From an uncultured Acidobacteriota bacterium (GTDB taxonomy: Bacteria > Acidobacteriota > Thermoanaerobaculia > Gp7-AA8), in NCBI GenBank assembly GCA_946887105.1, contig CAMPKJ010000160.1, positions 1 to 11,479 on the forward strand: a DNA stretch of 11,479 bases. Reading direction: 5' to 3'. Below are positions 1-6,964 of the stretch, piece after piece (within the stretch, counting starts at the first letter, position 1; each line of letters starts with the position of its first letter). Below the pieces are notes generated by a model. It made no database searches and was not told where the DNA came from. It saw only the letters and a list, made by a program, of their open reading frames with translations. The position numbers were made by a program, and so were the translations under genes.

Positions 1-2108
1 TGAAGTTCCTGCTCGAACATCTGCGCACGCACGTCGACATGCCGGCGTCCGCCCGCGACGCGCGCGAGCTGCTCGACGACGTCGGCATCGAAGTGAAGTC
101 CGCCGAAGCGACCGCGCTCGGCACGGTCTTCAACTGCGAGCTGCTGGCGAATCGCGGCGATCACTATTGCTACGAAGGCGTGGCGCGCGAAGTGAGCGGC
201 CGCACCGGCGATCGCTTGCGCTATCCGAAGCTGCGCAAGCTCGAGGTGCTGCCCGCGGACGAGACGCGCGTGAAGATCGAATCGCCGCTGTGCCTGGTCT
301 ACACGGTGACGGAGTTGTTTCGCGGCGACGCGCAGTTTCAAACCACATCAGTGCTGCCGGCGGACGTCCTTGCACCACTGATGGCCGCGGACATTCACTC
401 GATCAACGCCCCGGTCGACGCATCGAATGTCGCGAACTTCGAGATCGGACAGCCGACGCACGCGTTCGACGCCGACACGATCGACGGCGCGATCACGATC
501 CGTCTGTCGCGCAAGGGCGAGAAGGCGTGGATGCTCTTCACGCCCGCGGCAGTGGAGATCCCCGAGGGCACTCTGGTCATCGCCGACGACTCGAAGATCC
601 TCGGCATCGCGGGGGTGATCGGCTGCGTCGACTCCGGCATCACCGACAAGACCACGCGCATCCTTCTGGAGAGCGCATGTTTCGATCCGGTGGCGGTGCG
701 CATCGCGTCGCGGAAACTCGATCAGCAGACGGATGCGGCGGCGCGCTTCATGCGCGGCGGCGATGCCACCATGCCACTGGTCGGCGCGGCGCGCGTCGCC
801 TACCTGCTCGAGCAGCACGCCGGCTATCGCGTCGGCAACGCATATACCGCGGGCGATTGGAAGGACCCGCAGCGCCGCATCGAAGTGAACGTCGCGAAGA
901 CGAACCGTTTCATCGGCACGGAGCTGTCGGCACCGGCGATGGCGGAGCGGCTCACGCGCTATGGATTCACGGTCGAGGTCCCCTCACCCCCAGCCCCTTT
1001 CTCCGCGGAGCGGGGAGAGGGTGGCCGAAGGCCGGGTGAGGGGTCGCTTCTCGTCACCGTCCCTCCGCGCCGTCTCTGGGACGTCCACTTCGAAGCCGAT
1101 CTCGCCGAAGAGCTCCTGAAGTCCGTCGGCTACAACAACACGCCCATCACGCTCCCGACCGTTGAAATGGGCGCGTTGCCGTCGCACGTGGAGAACGTCG
1201 AGACGCGCGTCAACGAGGTGCTGGTCGCGGAAGGTTTCTACGAGATCTTCACCGACAGCTTCTACGGGCGCGGCGTGCGGGACCGGCTCGGCGTGGCGGA
1301 AGGCGATCCGCTCTGGCCGCACGTCGAAATGCAGAACTCGATCGAGCGCAACTACGCGCTGATGCGCAACAACACCATCGCGCAGGCGCTCGACGCGTTC
1401 GCGGTGAACGTCAACAACAAGCTCGCGAACGTGAAGATGTTCGAGTGGGCGCGGATCTACCTCCCCGATCTCAGCGAGCGCGGCATCCTGTGGGCGCTCG
1501 CAAACGGCCGCGATCGCGGTCCGTTCTGGGGCGACAAAGGGCGCCCCGCCGACGCGATCTATCTCAAGGGGATCCTCGAACAGCTCCGTCTCGAGCTGCG
1601 CGTTTCACTCGAGACCGGCGCGACGACTGGACATCGCATGGAGCGCTTCCTCCATCCCGGCCGGCGCGCGGGCATCTGGCTGAACGGCAGGATCATCGGC
1701 CTGTTCGGCGAGGTGCATCCGCGGCTCCTGCAGCGCTTCGACATCAAACGCCAGCGGCCGGTCTATCTGGAGATCGAAACGGACGCGCTCTTCACCGAGC
1801 CGCGTCCGCGCGTCTACCTCGAGCCGCCGTCGCGGCAGCCGGTGGTGCGCAATGTCGCATACGCGATTCCTGCCGGCATCACCGCCGCCGCCATTCGCGA
1901 CGCACTGGCCTCCGCGGCGCCGCCGTTCCTGCGCGAGATCCGCATGGTGGACGTGTTCGAGATCCCGAACGATCCGAATCGCGCGCGTGCGGTGACGTTC
2001 GAGATCGAGTACCTGTCCGACGAGGCGCTCACCGGCGAAACCATCAACGCCGCCACGGAAGCGATGATGGCGGCGGTGCAGTTCGACGGCGTGACGCTGC
2101 GCGCGTAG
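1..2108 (+). CDS. pheT: Phenylalanyl-tRNA synthetase beta subunit, 5' end cut by one base, lacks EMAPII-type tRNA-binding domain
   Basis: This is the beta chain of the cytoplasmic PheS2PheT2 enzyme, which charges tRNA-Phe and edits mischarged Tyr. The window opens with 'tg' followed in frame by K-F-L-L-E-H-L, matching the usual PheT start (M-K-F...), so the start codon almost certainly begins one base outside. That gives about 702 residues; the internal ATG at 39 would remove 13 conserved-looking residues. Visible domains are the short N-terminal segment (1-35), the B3/B4 editing domain (about 95-270, with GQPTHAFD and LLESACFDP), B5 (about 293-372), the catalytic-like core with 'LHPGRRAGIWLNG', and FDX-ACB (about 606-702). 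The EMAPII/OB domain of ~110 residues normally found after residue ~35 is absent: sequence runs directly into 'CELLANRGDHYCYEGVAREV'. Residues 328-348 are a translated palindromic repeat. The usual AGVMGG turn reads AGVIGC. It converges on the YceH gene with a 9-nt gap. Confidence 0.95.
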   Translation, partial: KFLLEHLRTHVDMPASARDARELLDDVGIEVKSAEATALGTVFNCELLANRGDHYCYEGVAREVSGRTGDRLRYPKLRKLEVLPADETRVKIESPLCLVYTVTELFRGDAQFQTTSVLPADVLAPLMAADIHSINAPVDASNVANFEIGQPTHAFDADTIDGAITIRLSRKGEKAWMLFTPAAVEIPEGTLVIADDSKILGIAGVIGCVDSGITDKTTRILLESACFDPVAVRIASRKLDQQTDAAARFMRGGDATMPLVGAARVAYLLEQHAGYRVGNAYTAGDWKDPQRRIEVNVAKTNRFIGTELSAPAMAERLTRYGFTVEVPSPPAPFSAERGEGGRRPGEGSLLVTVPPRRLWDVHFEADLAEELLKSVGYNNTPITLPTVEMGALPSHVENVETRVNEVLVAEGFYEIFTDSFYGRGVRDRLGVAEGDPLWPHVEMQNSIERNYALMRNNTIAQALDAFAVNVNNKLANVKMFEWARIYLPDLSERGILWALANGRDRGPFWGDKGRPADAIYLKGILEQLRLELRVSLETGATTGHRMERFLHPGRRAGIWLNGRIIGLFGEVHPRLLQRFDIKRQRPVYLEIETDALFTEPRPRVYLEPPSRQPVVRNVAYAIPAGITAAAIRDALASAAPPFLREIRMVDVFEIPNDPNRARAVTFEIEYLSDEALTGETINAATEAMMAAVQFDGVTLRA
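980..1043. repeat. REP-like GC-rich palindrome inserted in the pheT coding sequence
   Basis: Perfect 10-nt outer arms, CCCCTCACCC at 980-989 and GGGTGAGGGG at 1034-1043, enclose smaller palindromes: CTCCGCGGAG (1001-1010) and GGCC-gaa-GGCC (1023-1033). The repeat is read in the pheT frame as 21 codons rich in Pro, Gly, Glu and Arg (residues 328-348). It falls between 'YGFTVEV' and 'LLVTVPP', where B5 domains normally have only a short turn. The shape (CCCTCACCC... GGGAGAGGG ...GGGTGAGGG) resembles intergenic repetitive extragenic palindromes of many GC-rich genomes. It shares the 12-mer GCGGGGAGAGGG with the palindrome at 10146-10177. Confidence 0.85.
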
Positions 2109-2117
2109 GAACTTCCG

Positions 2118-2795
2118 TCACTCCCCTAACTTCGCCTTCAACTCGTTCAACGCCGATGTGAGCGTCGCCACCTGCTCCTCGAGCCGCTGCACGCGCACCG
2201 CGAGCGGCTCGCCGCGCACTTCGTGCGTTTCGCTGACTTCGGGCGCGGTCTCGACGAGCGCGCCGCCGGTGGTGTGCGCCCAGCGTTCTTCCTTCTGACC
2301 GGGACGGCGTGGAAGCTCGCGCACGAGCGGCTCGCTGTGCGCGCTCATGTCGCGCAGCGTTTCCTCGACCTCGGCGACGGTATCGAATGACTGCAGGCGA
2401 TCGCTGCGTCCGCGCAGCTCGCCCGAGGTCTGCGGTCCGCGGAGGAAGAGCAACGTCAGCAGCGCCTTCTCGCGGCGATTGAGGTGCCAGACGCTGTCCA
2501 GATTGTGATCGAACCGCACCGCGCGGCCGCCCATCACGCGCCAGACCAGCTTCTCGTCCTGCAGCCGTTCGAGCGCGCGCTGCACTTCCTGCTCGGTCAG
2601 TTCCATGACCGGCTCGCGATTCGATTTCTGATTGCACGCGGCGAGCAGCGCATTGAGCGTGAGCGGGTAGTACTCGGGCGTGGCCAGCTGCTTCTCCATC
2701 AGCGCGCCGAGGATGCGCACCTCGACCGGATCGAGCGTGCGGGGGACGCGCGGGCGGTGCTTGCTGTCAGTATCGAGCGTCGGGATGAACGTCAT
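2118..2795 (-). CDS. YceH / DUF480 (UPF0502) family protein
   Basis: A 225-residue protein of the YceH family (DUF480). The family is predicted to contain two winged-helix domains; its molecular role is not established. The diagnostic motif is clear: 'LDPVEVRILGALMEKQL' followed by 'YYPLTLNALLAACNQKSNREPVM' (residues about 21-64). The second winged helix covers about 100-165 ('LLTLLFLRGPQTSGELRGRS'). The C-terminus (about 196-225) looks like a short coiled coil with heptad Leu and Val. Length is close to E. coli YceH. The ATG at 2795 lies 9 nt after the stop of the glpD-like gene on the same strand, with no good Shine-Dalgarno sequence, so it is probably the second gene of that operon. It converges with pheT. 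Confidence 0.93.
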   Translation of the reverse strand: MTFIPTLDTDSKHRPRVPRTLDPVEVRILGALMEKQLATPEYYPLTLNALLAACNQKSNREPVMELTEQEVQRALERLQDEKLVWRVMGGRAVRFDHNLDSVWHLNRREKALLTLLFLRGPQTSGELRGRSDRLQSFDTVAEVEETLRDMSAHSEPLVRELPRRPGQKEERWAHTTGGALVETAPEVSETHEVRGEPLAVRVQRLEEQVATLTSALNELKAKLGE

Positions 2796-2804
2796 GGCGA
2801 AAGT

Positions 2805-3938
2805 CTATTGGAACCGCGGCTCCCGCGCTTCCCGCGTGGTGCCGAAGTAATTGTCGGCGCGCATGGCCGCCTTCCGCGCCAGCGCCATGAACGTGGTCAT
2901 CTTGCCCCCGAACACGTTGATCACGTTGCCGCTGCGCACGACGCGGAAGTCGCGTCCGATCGCGCTGGGATTCGTGGCGCGGCCGACCAGCGGACGCACG
3001 CCCGCGAACGTCGAGGCGACGTCAGCGTACGACAGCGGCGCGCGAAAGTAGCGGTTGTAGCGCGCCAGCAGATAGTCGATCTCTTCCTGCGACGCGCGCA
3101 CGTGGTCCAGCGGCTCGCGCTGCACGACCTCCGTCGTGCCGACCAGCGTGGTCTCCTTCCACGGCAACACGAAGAACACGCGCCGGTCGCTGGCCGACTG
3201 CAGCAGCAGACCCGTATCGCTGATGCGGCGCGTCAGCACCAGGTGCGAGCCGCGCACGAGCGAGAGCACGTACGCCGCACGGATCCCGTTCTCGCTCAGC
3301 AGCTCATTCATCCACGGGCCGGCGGCGTTGACGATCAGATCGAAGCGGCGCTCGTCGCCGTGATGCGTACGGACGAGCCAGTCATCGCCGTCGCGTTGCA
3401 GCGCATCGACGCGCGTGTGCTCGCGCACTTCCACACCATCGCGGACGGCGCAGCGCACGACCGTCCGCACCAGCTGGAAGTCATCGACCTGCGCGTCCCA
3501 GTACGAGAATCCGCCGCGCAGACCTTCGCGCGTGAGCGGTGCACGCTCGGCGATCTCGTCTATAGCCAACGACCGGTGGCGTGCAAGATTTGCACGGCCC
3601 GCAAGTGCGTCGTAGAGCATCAGACCGGTGCGGATGGCGATGCGGCTGCGCGGGCTGTCGTCGTACACGGGCAGCATGATCTCCAGCGGCTTCACGAGCT
3701 CGGGCAGATGTTCGACGAGCCAGGCCCGCTCGCGCAGGGACTCGCGTACCAGTCCGACGTGCATCCGCTCGAGATAGCGAAGGCCGCCATGGATCATTTT
3801 CGTCGTGGCAGAGGAGGTTTGCGCGCCGCAGACGCCCTTTTCGTAAAGCACGACCCGGTATCCGCGGCGCGCCAGCTCCCAGGCGATGCCGCAGCCGTTG
3901 ATGCCGCCGCCGACGACGGCGATGTCGTTTTCGGACAT
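2805..3938 (-). CDS. Short glycerol-3-phosphate dehydrogenase-like FAD oxidoreductase (GlpD/GlpA family)
   Basis: A 377-residue FAD-dependent protein of the DAO/GlpD family, whose members oxidise sn-glycerol 3-phosphate to dihydroxyacetone phosphate at the membrane and pass electrons to quinone. The N-terminal Rossmann motif 'VVGGGINGCGIAWE' (G10, G12, G15) and E33 at the end of the second strand fit FAD binding. 'TKMIHGGLRYLE' (46-57) is the GlpD signature, with ATT where RSS is common just before it. 'VFGGKMTTF' near the C-terminus matches the conserved GGK(L/M)TTY segment. The protein ends soon after that, so the usual C-terminal helical domain (~120-150 residues) is missing. No frameshifted remnant is visible before yceH starts 9 nt later. 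The substrate is inferred from the family. The gene is divergent from the patatin gene across 66 nt. Confidence 0.88.
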   Translation of the reverse strand: MSENDIAVVGGGINGCGIAWELARRGYRVVLYEKGVCGAQTSSATTKMIHGGLRYLERMHVGLVRESLRERAWLVEHLPELVKPLEIMLPVYDDSPRSRIAIRTGLMLYDALAGRANLARHRSLAIDEIAERAPLTREGLRGGFSYWDAQVDDFQLVRTVVRCAVRDGVEVREHTRVDALQRDGDDWLVRTHHGDERRFDLIVNAAGPWMNELLSENGIRAAYVLSLVRGSHLVLTRRISDTGLLLQSASDRRVFFVLPWKETTLVGTTEVVQREPLDHVRASQEEIDYLLARYNRYFRAPLSYADVASTFAGVRPLVGRATNPSAIGRDFRVVRSGNVINVFGGKMTTFMALARKAAMRADNYFGTTREAREPRFQ

Positions 3939-3946
3939 GCCGATTC

Positions 3947-3952
3947 AGTATG
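3947..3952 (-). promoter_or_regulatory. Possible -10 element of the glpD-like gene
   Basis: On the minus strand, CATACT (4 of 6 matches to TATAAT) ends 8 nt before the ATG at 3938. I see no convincing -35 and no Shine-Dalgarno sequence. If used, the transcript would start at or within a few bases of the ATG. For the divergent patatin gene I see only a weak AATACA 8 nt before its ATG. This is weak evidence on its own, listed because other genes in the window show the same spacing. Confidence 0.3.
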
Positions 3953-4004
3953 CCGCAGACGGTCCGCCGCAAGGCTGGCAGATCCTTCGCAATACAGCCG
4001 AGCC

Positions 4005-5204
4005 ATGACGGCGGCGCCTCACTTGGCCGAAGTTACACGGGACGCAACGGGCGACCTGGCTGTGATGTTGACCGGAGGCGGCGCACGTGCGGCGTACCAG
4101 GTCGGACTGCTCAAGGGGCTCGCGGAGCACTTCCCCGCCCTGCGCATCAAGATCATCATCGGCGCCTCGGCGGGAGCGATCAACGCCATCTTTCTCGCCG
4201 CGCGCCCGGGACCGCTGCTCGAGAAGGCCTGCCTGCTGGAGCAGATGTGGTGCGAGCTGAGCTGCGACTCGATCTATCACTTCGACTGGAAGGCCTTCCT
4301 ACCCTTCCGTGCGGCGCTGGCCTCCATCCTGCCGAAGAAAAGCCGCTTCACCCGTTCGCGCGCACACGCTCTGGTCGATACCACGCCGCTGCGCGAGCTG
4401 GTGTGCCGCATCCTGGAGACGCGATCGGGGCGCGCCATTCACGGGATCGAAGAGAACATCCGCTCCGGCGAGCTGACCGCGCTGGCGCTGATGACCCTCG
4501 ACTACTCCACCGGCCAGACCGTGCGCTGGGTGCAGGGCCGCAGCTTCGAATCATACGAAGGACCAAACCGGCGCACGGCGCTCACGCGCTTCACCGTCGA
4601 TCACGTGATGGCCTCGGCCGCGCTGCCGTTCGTGTTTCCGGCCGTGCGGATCGGCAACGCGTTCCACGGCGACGGGGGCATCCGCCTGGCCGCGCCGCTC
4701 TCACCCGCGGTGCAGCTCGGTGCAACACGGATCATCGCCATGTCCACCGGTTACCTGAGGCCACCCGAAGAGGCCCCAACGCCGGTCGTGACCGGGTACC
4801 CGCCCGCGGCGCAGATCCTGGGGCAGCTCGTGAACGCGGTCTTCCTCGATGGCATCGAAGAGGACGTGGCGCGCATGGAACGGATGAACGATCTGCTCCG
4901 CAAGATGGCGCCGAACGAACGCGACGGCCTCAAGCCGGTCGACCTGCTGGTACTGCGTCCGTCGGTCGATCTCGGCAAGCTCTCGGGCGAATACGAGAAG
5001 TTCCTGCCGCGCAAAGTGAAGCTGCTGGTCCGGGCGCTGGGTGTGAAGGAGACCGAGTCGCCCGATTTCATTTCGCTGCTGATGTTCGAGCCGGCCTTCA
5101 CGCGCCGCCTGATCGACCTCGGCGAAGCGGACGTGGCCTCGCGCCTGCCCGAGATCCGCGCCTTCCTCGGCGAAGACGCACGGCAGCTCGTGGCCGCCGG
5201 CTGA
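4005..5204 (+). CDS. Patatin-like phospholipase
   Basis: A 399-residue lipid acyl hydrolase of the patatin family, which uses a Ser-Asp dyad to cleave acyl chains from phospholipids or other lipids. The glycine-rich oxyanion motif 'LTGGGARAAYQVG' (22-34), the nucleophile elbow G-A-S55-A-G and the catalytic D223 in 'HGDGGIRLAAPL' are all present, so it should be active. There is no N-terminal signal peptide, no obvious membrane helix and no CBS or cyclic-nucleotide domain. The C-terminal ~150 residues are helical-looking and unassigned. I chose the ATG at 4005 because the catalytic domain begins 15-20 residues later. The open frame extends far upstream, but that part is antisense to the glpD-like gene. 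The patatin and GlpD-like neighbours could both touch glycerophospholipid turnover; this is inference. Confidence 0.93.
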   Translation: MTAAPHLAEVTRDATGDLAVMLTGGGARAAYQVGLLKGLAEHFPALRIKIIIGASAGAINAIFLAARPGPLLEKACLLEQMWCELSCDSIYHFDWKAFLPFRAALASILPKKSRFTRSRAHALVDTTPLRELVCRILETRSGRAIHGIEENIRSGELTALALMTLDYSTGQTVRWVQGRSFESYEGPNRRTALTRFTVDHVMASAALPFVFPAVRIGNAFHGDGGIRLAAPLSPAVQLGATRIIAMSTGYLRPPEEAPTPVVTGYPPAAQILGQLVNAVFLDGIEEDVARMERMNDLLRKMAPNERDGLKPVDLLVLRPSVDLGKLSGEYEKFLPRKVKLLVRALGVKETESPDFISLLMFEPAFTRRLIDLGEADVASRLPEIRAFLGEDARQLVAAG

Positions 5205-5211
5205 GGCGAGT

Positions 5212-5318
5212 ACGAGTTCCTCGGCGTTCCTCGGGGTTCCCTCGGAGTTCCTCGGAGGAAGACTGGAGATCGTCACTCCGAGGAACTCCGAGGAACCGAG
5301 GAACGCCGAGGAACTCGT
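5212..5318. repeat. Large inverted repeat A made of ~10-nt TTCCTCGG-type units
   Basis: The left arm (5212-5257) is a run of four degenerate units of about 10 nt (TTCCTCGGCG, TTCCTCGGGG, TTCCCTCGGAG, TTCCTCGGAG). The right arm (5276-5318) is its reverse complement. The outer 23 nt (5212-5234 with 5296-5318) pair perfectly. The inner 17 nt (5241-5257 with 5276-5292) also pair perfectly. A few unpaired bases lie between the two stems and the loop is 18 nt (5258-5275). The element fills most of the gap between the patatin gene and the SARP-receiver gene. It could terminate patatin transcription, but there is no T-tract. A second copy lies at 6472-6567. Confidence 0.9.
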
Positions 5319-5327
5319 CAAGCCCCT

Positions 5328-5333
5328 TATAAT
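5328..5333 (+). promoter_or_regulatory. Consensus -10 element (TATAAT) of the SARP-receiver gene
   Basis: A perfect TATAAT ends 12 nt before the ATG at 5346. No good -35 is seen at 16-18 nt upstream (GCCGAG at 17), and that position falls inside the right arm of inverted repeat A. There is no Shine-Dalgarno sequence before the ATG. Transcription from this site would leave a leader of only about 4-6 nt. Confidence 0.5.
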
Positions 5334-5345
5334 CCGCGCCGAACT

Positions 5346-6470
5346 ATGGCAGTCCTTCATCTCGAGCTGCTCGGAGACTTTCGTCTTCGCGACGAGTCCG
5401 GCGCGCTGGTCACGATCTCCGCGAAGAAATCACAGGCCATGCTGGCGTTCCTCGGCGTGAAACCGTCGCAGCTCGTTTCGCGCGACAAGATGGCCAACCT
5501 GCTCTGGAGCAGCACCGCGCCCGAGCAGGCGCGGCAGAGCCTTCGGCAGACGCTGTCGACGCTGCGGCGCGAGCTCGCGCAGGTGTCGCCGAAGAAGATC
5601 CTCGTCGAAGAAGGCGATTTCCTCTCGCTCGATGCCGCCAGCGTGCACGTCGACGTCGTGGAGCTGGAGTCGCTGATCGCGGCCGGCACTCCCGAGGCGC
5701 TCGATCCGGCCACGCGGCTCTACGACGGAGACTTCCTGGACGGTTTCCAGATCGATGAAGAACGCTTCGATCAATGGGTGATCGCCGAGCGCGATCGCCT
5801 GCACCGCCTGGCGCTGCGCGCCCACGCACAACTCGTCGAGCAGCTTTCGCGCGTCGACGCGCTCGACGAGGCCATCGCGGTCGCGCAACGCGCGCTGCGT
5901 CTCGATCCGCTGCAGGAGTCGATGCACCGCACGCTGATGCAGCTCTACACCCGCAGCGGCGACCTGCTCAATGCGCTGCAGCAGTTCGACGCGTGCGCGA
6001 AAGTGCTGCGCCGCGAGCTCGACGTCGAGCCGGACGCGGAGACGAAGGCGCTGCACGGCGAGATCGTGCAGTTGCGCAAGAAGCGCAGCAACGCGCCGGC
6101 CGAGCGCGACGTGCGCAAGACCGTGCTGGTCGTCGAGGACAACCTGCTCAATCGCGAGCTGACCAGCGCGGTGCTGAAGTCGGCGGGCTATCACGTCCTG
6201 GCGGCAAAGGACGGCGCCGAGGCGCTGATGCTGCTCGGGCGCGAGCACGTCGACCTGATGCTGCTCGACATCGACCTCCCGTTCATCGACGGACACAAAG
6301 TGCTCGAAGCGCTGCACGAACAGAACATGCACGTGCCGGCCATCTTCGTCTCTGGACTGCCGGGTGACGAGCCGGAGGTGAAGGCGTTCGAGATCGGCGC
6401 GTCGGATTTCATCCGCAAGCCGGTGAAGAACAGCGTGCTGCTGGCGCGCGTGGCGAAAGTGTTGAAGTAA
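5346..6470 (+). CDS. SARP/BTAD-type regulator with C-terminal receiver domain
   Basis: A 374-residue putative transcription regulator. Residues 1-95 resemble the OmpR-type winged helix of SARP/AfsR proteins ('LHLELLGDFRLRD...', 'LLWSSTAPEQARQSLRQTLS'). Residues about 97-240 form the helical BTAD domain, with 'RLYDGDFLDGF' and TPR-like 'ALRLDPLQESMHRTLMQLY'. Residues about 258-374 are a CheY-like receiver with acidic pair E264/D265, phosphoacceptor D308 in 'LLDIDLPFIDG', S in 'FVSGLP' and K358 in 'IRKPVK', so it should be phosphorylatable. Typical response regulators carry the receiver first; here it is last. There is no ATPase domain and no kinase next door. The gene lies between inverted repeats A and B and precedes a stand-alone receiver gene. 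DNA target and signal are unknown. Confidence 0.9.
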   Translation: MAVLHLELLGDFRLRDESGALVTISAKKSQAMLAFLGVKPSQLVSRDKMANLLWSSTAPEQARQSLRQTLSTLRRELAQVSPKKILVEEGDFLSLDAASVHVDVVELESLIAAGTPEALDPATRLYDGDFLDGFQIDEERFDQWVIAERDRLHRLALRAHAQLVEQLSRVDALDEAIAVAQRALRLDPLQESMHRTLMQLYTRSGDLLNALQQFDACAKVLRRELDVEPDAETKALHGEIVQLRKKRSNAPAERDVRKTVLVVEDNLLNRELTSAVLKSAGYHVLAAKDGAEALMLLGREHVDLMLLDIDLPFIDGHKVLEALHEQNMHVPAIFVSGLPGDEPEVKAFEIGASDFIRKPVKNSVLLARVAKVLK

Positions 6471-6471
6471 C

Positions 6472-6567
6472 GGTTCCTCGGAGTGCCTCGGGGTTCCTCG
6501 GAGTTCCTCGGAGGGATGGGCTGTCGCCACTCCGAGGAACTCCGAGGAACCCGAGGAACCGAGGAAC
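6472..6567. repeat. Large inverted repeat B, second copy of the TTCCTCGG-unit element
   Basis: The left arm (6472-6513) and right arm (6530-6567) are built from the same ~10-nt units as the element at 5212-5318. The inner 23 nt (6491-6513 with 6530-6552) pair perfectly around a 16-nt loop. The outer part pairs imperfectly (GTGCCTCGG on the left, GAGGAACC on the right). The core TTCCTCGGAGTTCCTCGGAG is identical in both elements, while the loops differ. It begins 2 nt after the stop of the SARP-receiver gene and could act as its terminator or mRNA 3' stabiliser. Confidence 0.9.
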
Positions 6568-6583
6568 ACCCCAACGGCTCCGC

Positions 6584-6612
6584 TTGCCTCGACTCCTGCC
6601 CGTCACTAGATT
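6584..6612 (+). promoter_or_regulatory. Sigma70-like promoter of the stand-alone receiver gene
   Basis: TTGCCT (6584-6589) and TAGATT (6607-6612) are separated by 17 nt. The -10 ends only 6 nt before the ATG at 6619, so the predicted start site falls on or beside the ATG. There is no Shine-Dalgarno sequence. This suggests the gene has its own promoter and a leaderless message. Confidence 0.5.
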
Positions 6613-6618
6613 GACGGC

Positions 6619-6960
6619 ATGGGCCGCGAAGACCGAGTGCTCGTCGTCGAAGACAATCCCGCCATCAGCCACGAGCTGGAGGAGCGATTCAACTGCGACT
6701 GCGCCACGGACGGATGGGACGCGATCGAGAAGCTGGAGACGCACCAGTACGCGGCCATCGTGATCGATGCGGACGTCCCGCACTCCAGCGGCTACGGCGT
6801 GCTGACGTACCTGCGCGAAGAGGTCGGCGAAGACCTGCCGAACGTGATCTTCATGACCAGCGACGAGCCGGCCACGATCCGCCGCCGCGTCGGTCCGACG
6901 CTGACGGTGATCGCGAAAACGGATGCGGTGGAGGAAGTGGAGCGCATGCTGATCGGCTGA
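6619..6960 (+). CDS. Stand-alone receiver (CheY-like) protein
   Basis: A 113-residue single receiver domain with no output domain. Key residues are present: acidic E11/D12 in 'VLVVEDN', phosphoacceptor D50 in 'IVIDADVP', T80 in 'FMTSDEP' and K100 in 'VIAKTDAVEEV'. The Lys is not followed by the usual Pro, and the last part of the domain is short. The protein probably relays or sequesters phosphoryl groups, or acts by protein contact. It follows the SARP-receiver gene on the same strand after inverted repeat B, which suggests a joint signalling function. No cognate kinase is in the window. It converges on the decarboxylase gene with a 4-nt gap. It could also be a degenerate regulator that has lost its output domain. 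Confidence 0.9.
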   Translation: MGREDRVLVVEDNPAISHELEERFNCDCATDGWDAIEKLETHQYAAIVIDADVPHSSGYGVLTYLREEVGEDLPNVIFMTSDEPATIRRRVGPTLTVIAKTDAVEEVERMLIG

Positions 6961-6964
6961 TCGG

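Noticed and set aside
2109..2117. Bidirectional terminator between pheT and the YceH gene
   Set aside because: The gap is 9 nt and I see no stem-loop with a T-run across the junction.
2484..4004. A very long open frame on the plus strand in phase with and upstream of the patatin gene, suggesting a ~900-residue fusion protein
   Set aside because: It is antisense to the well-supported YceH and GlpD-like genes, its translation is low-complexity Arg/His/Ala-rich sequence with no motif, and the patatin domain begins naturally at 4005.
5212..5318. Inverted repeat A as an intrinsic terminator or as a CRISPR fragment
   Set aside because: No T-tract follows the stem, and the ~10-nt degenerate units have no spacers, so neither label is supported beyond a possible non-canonical terminator role.
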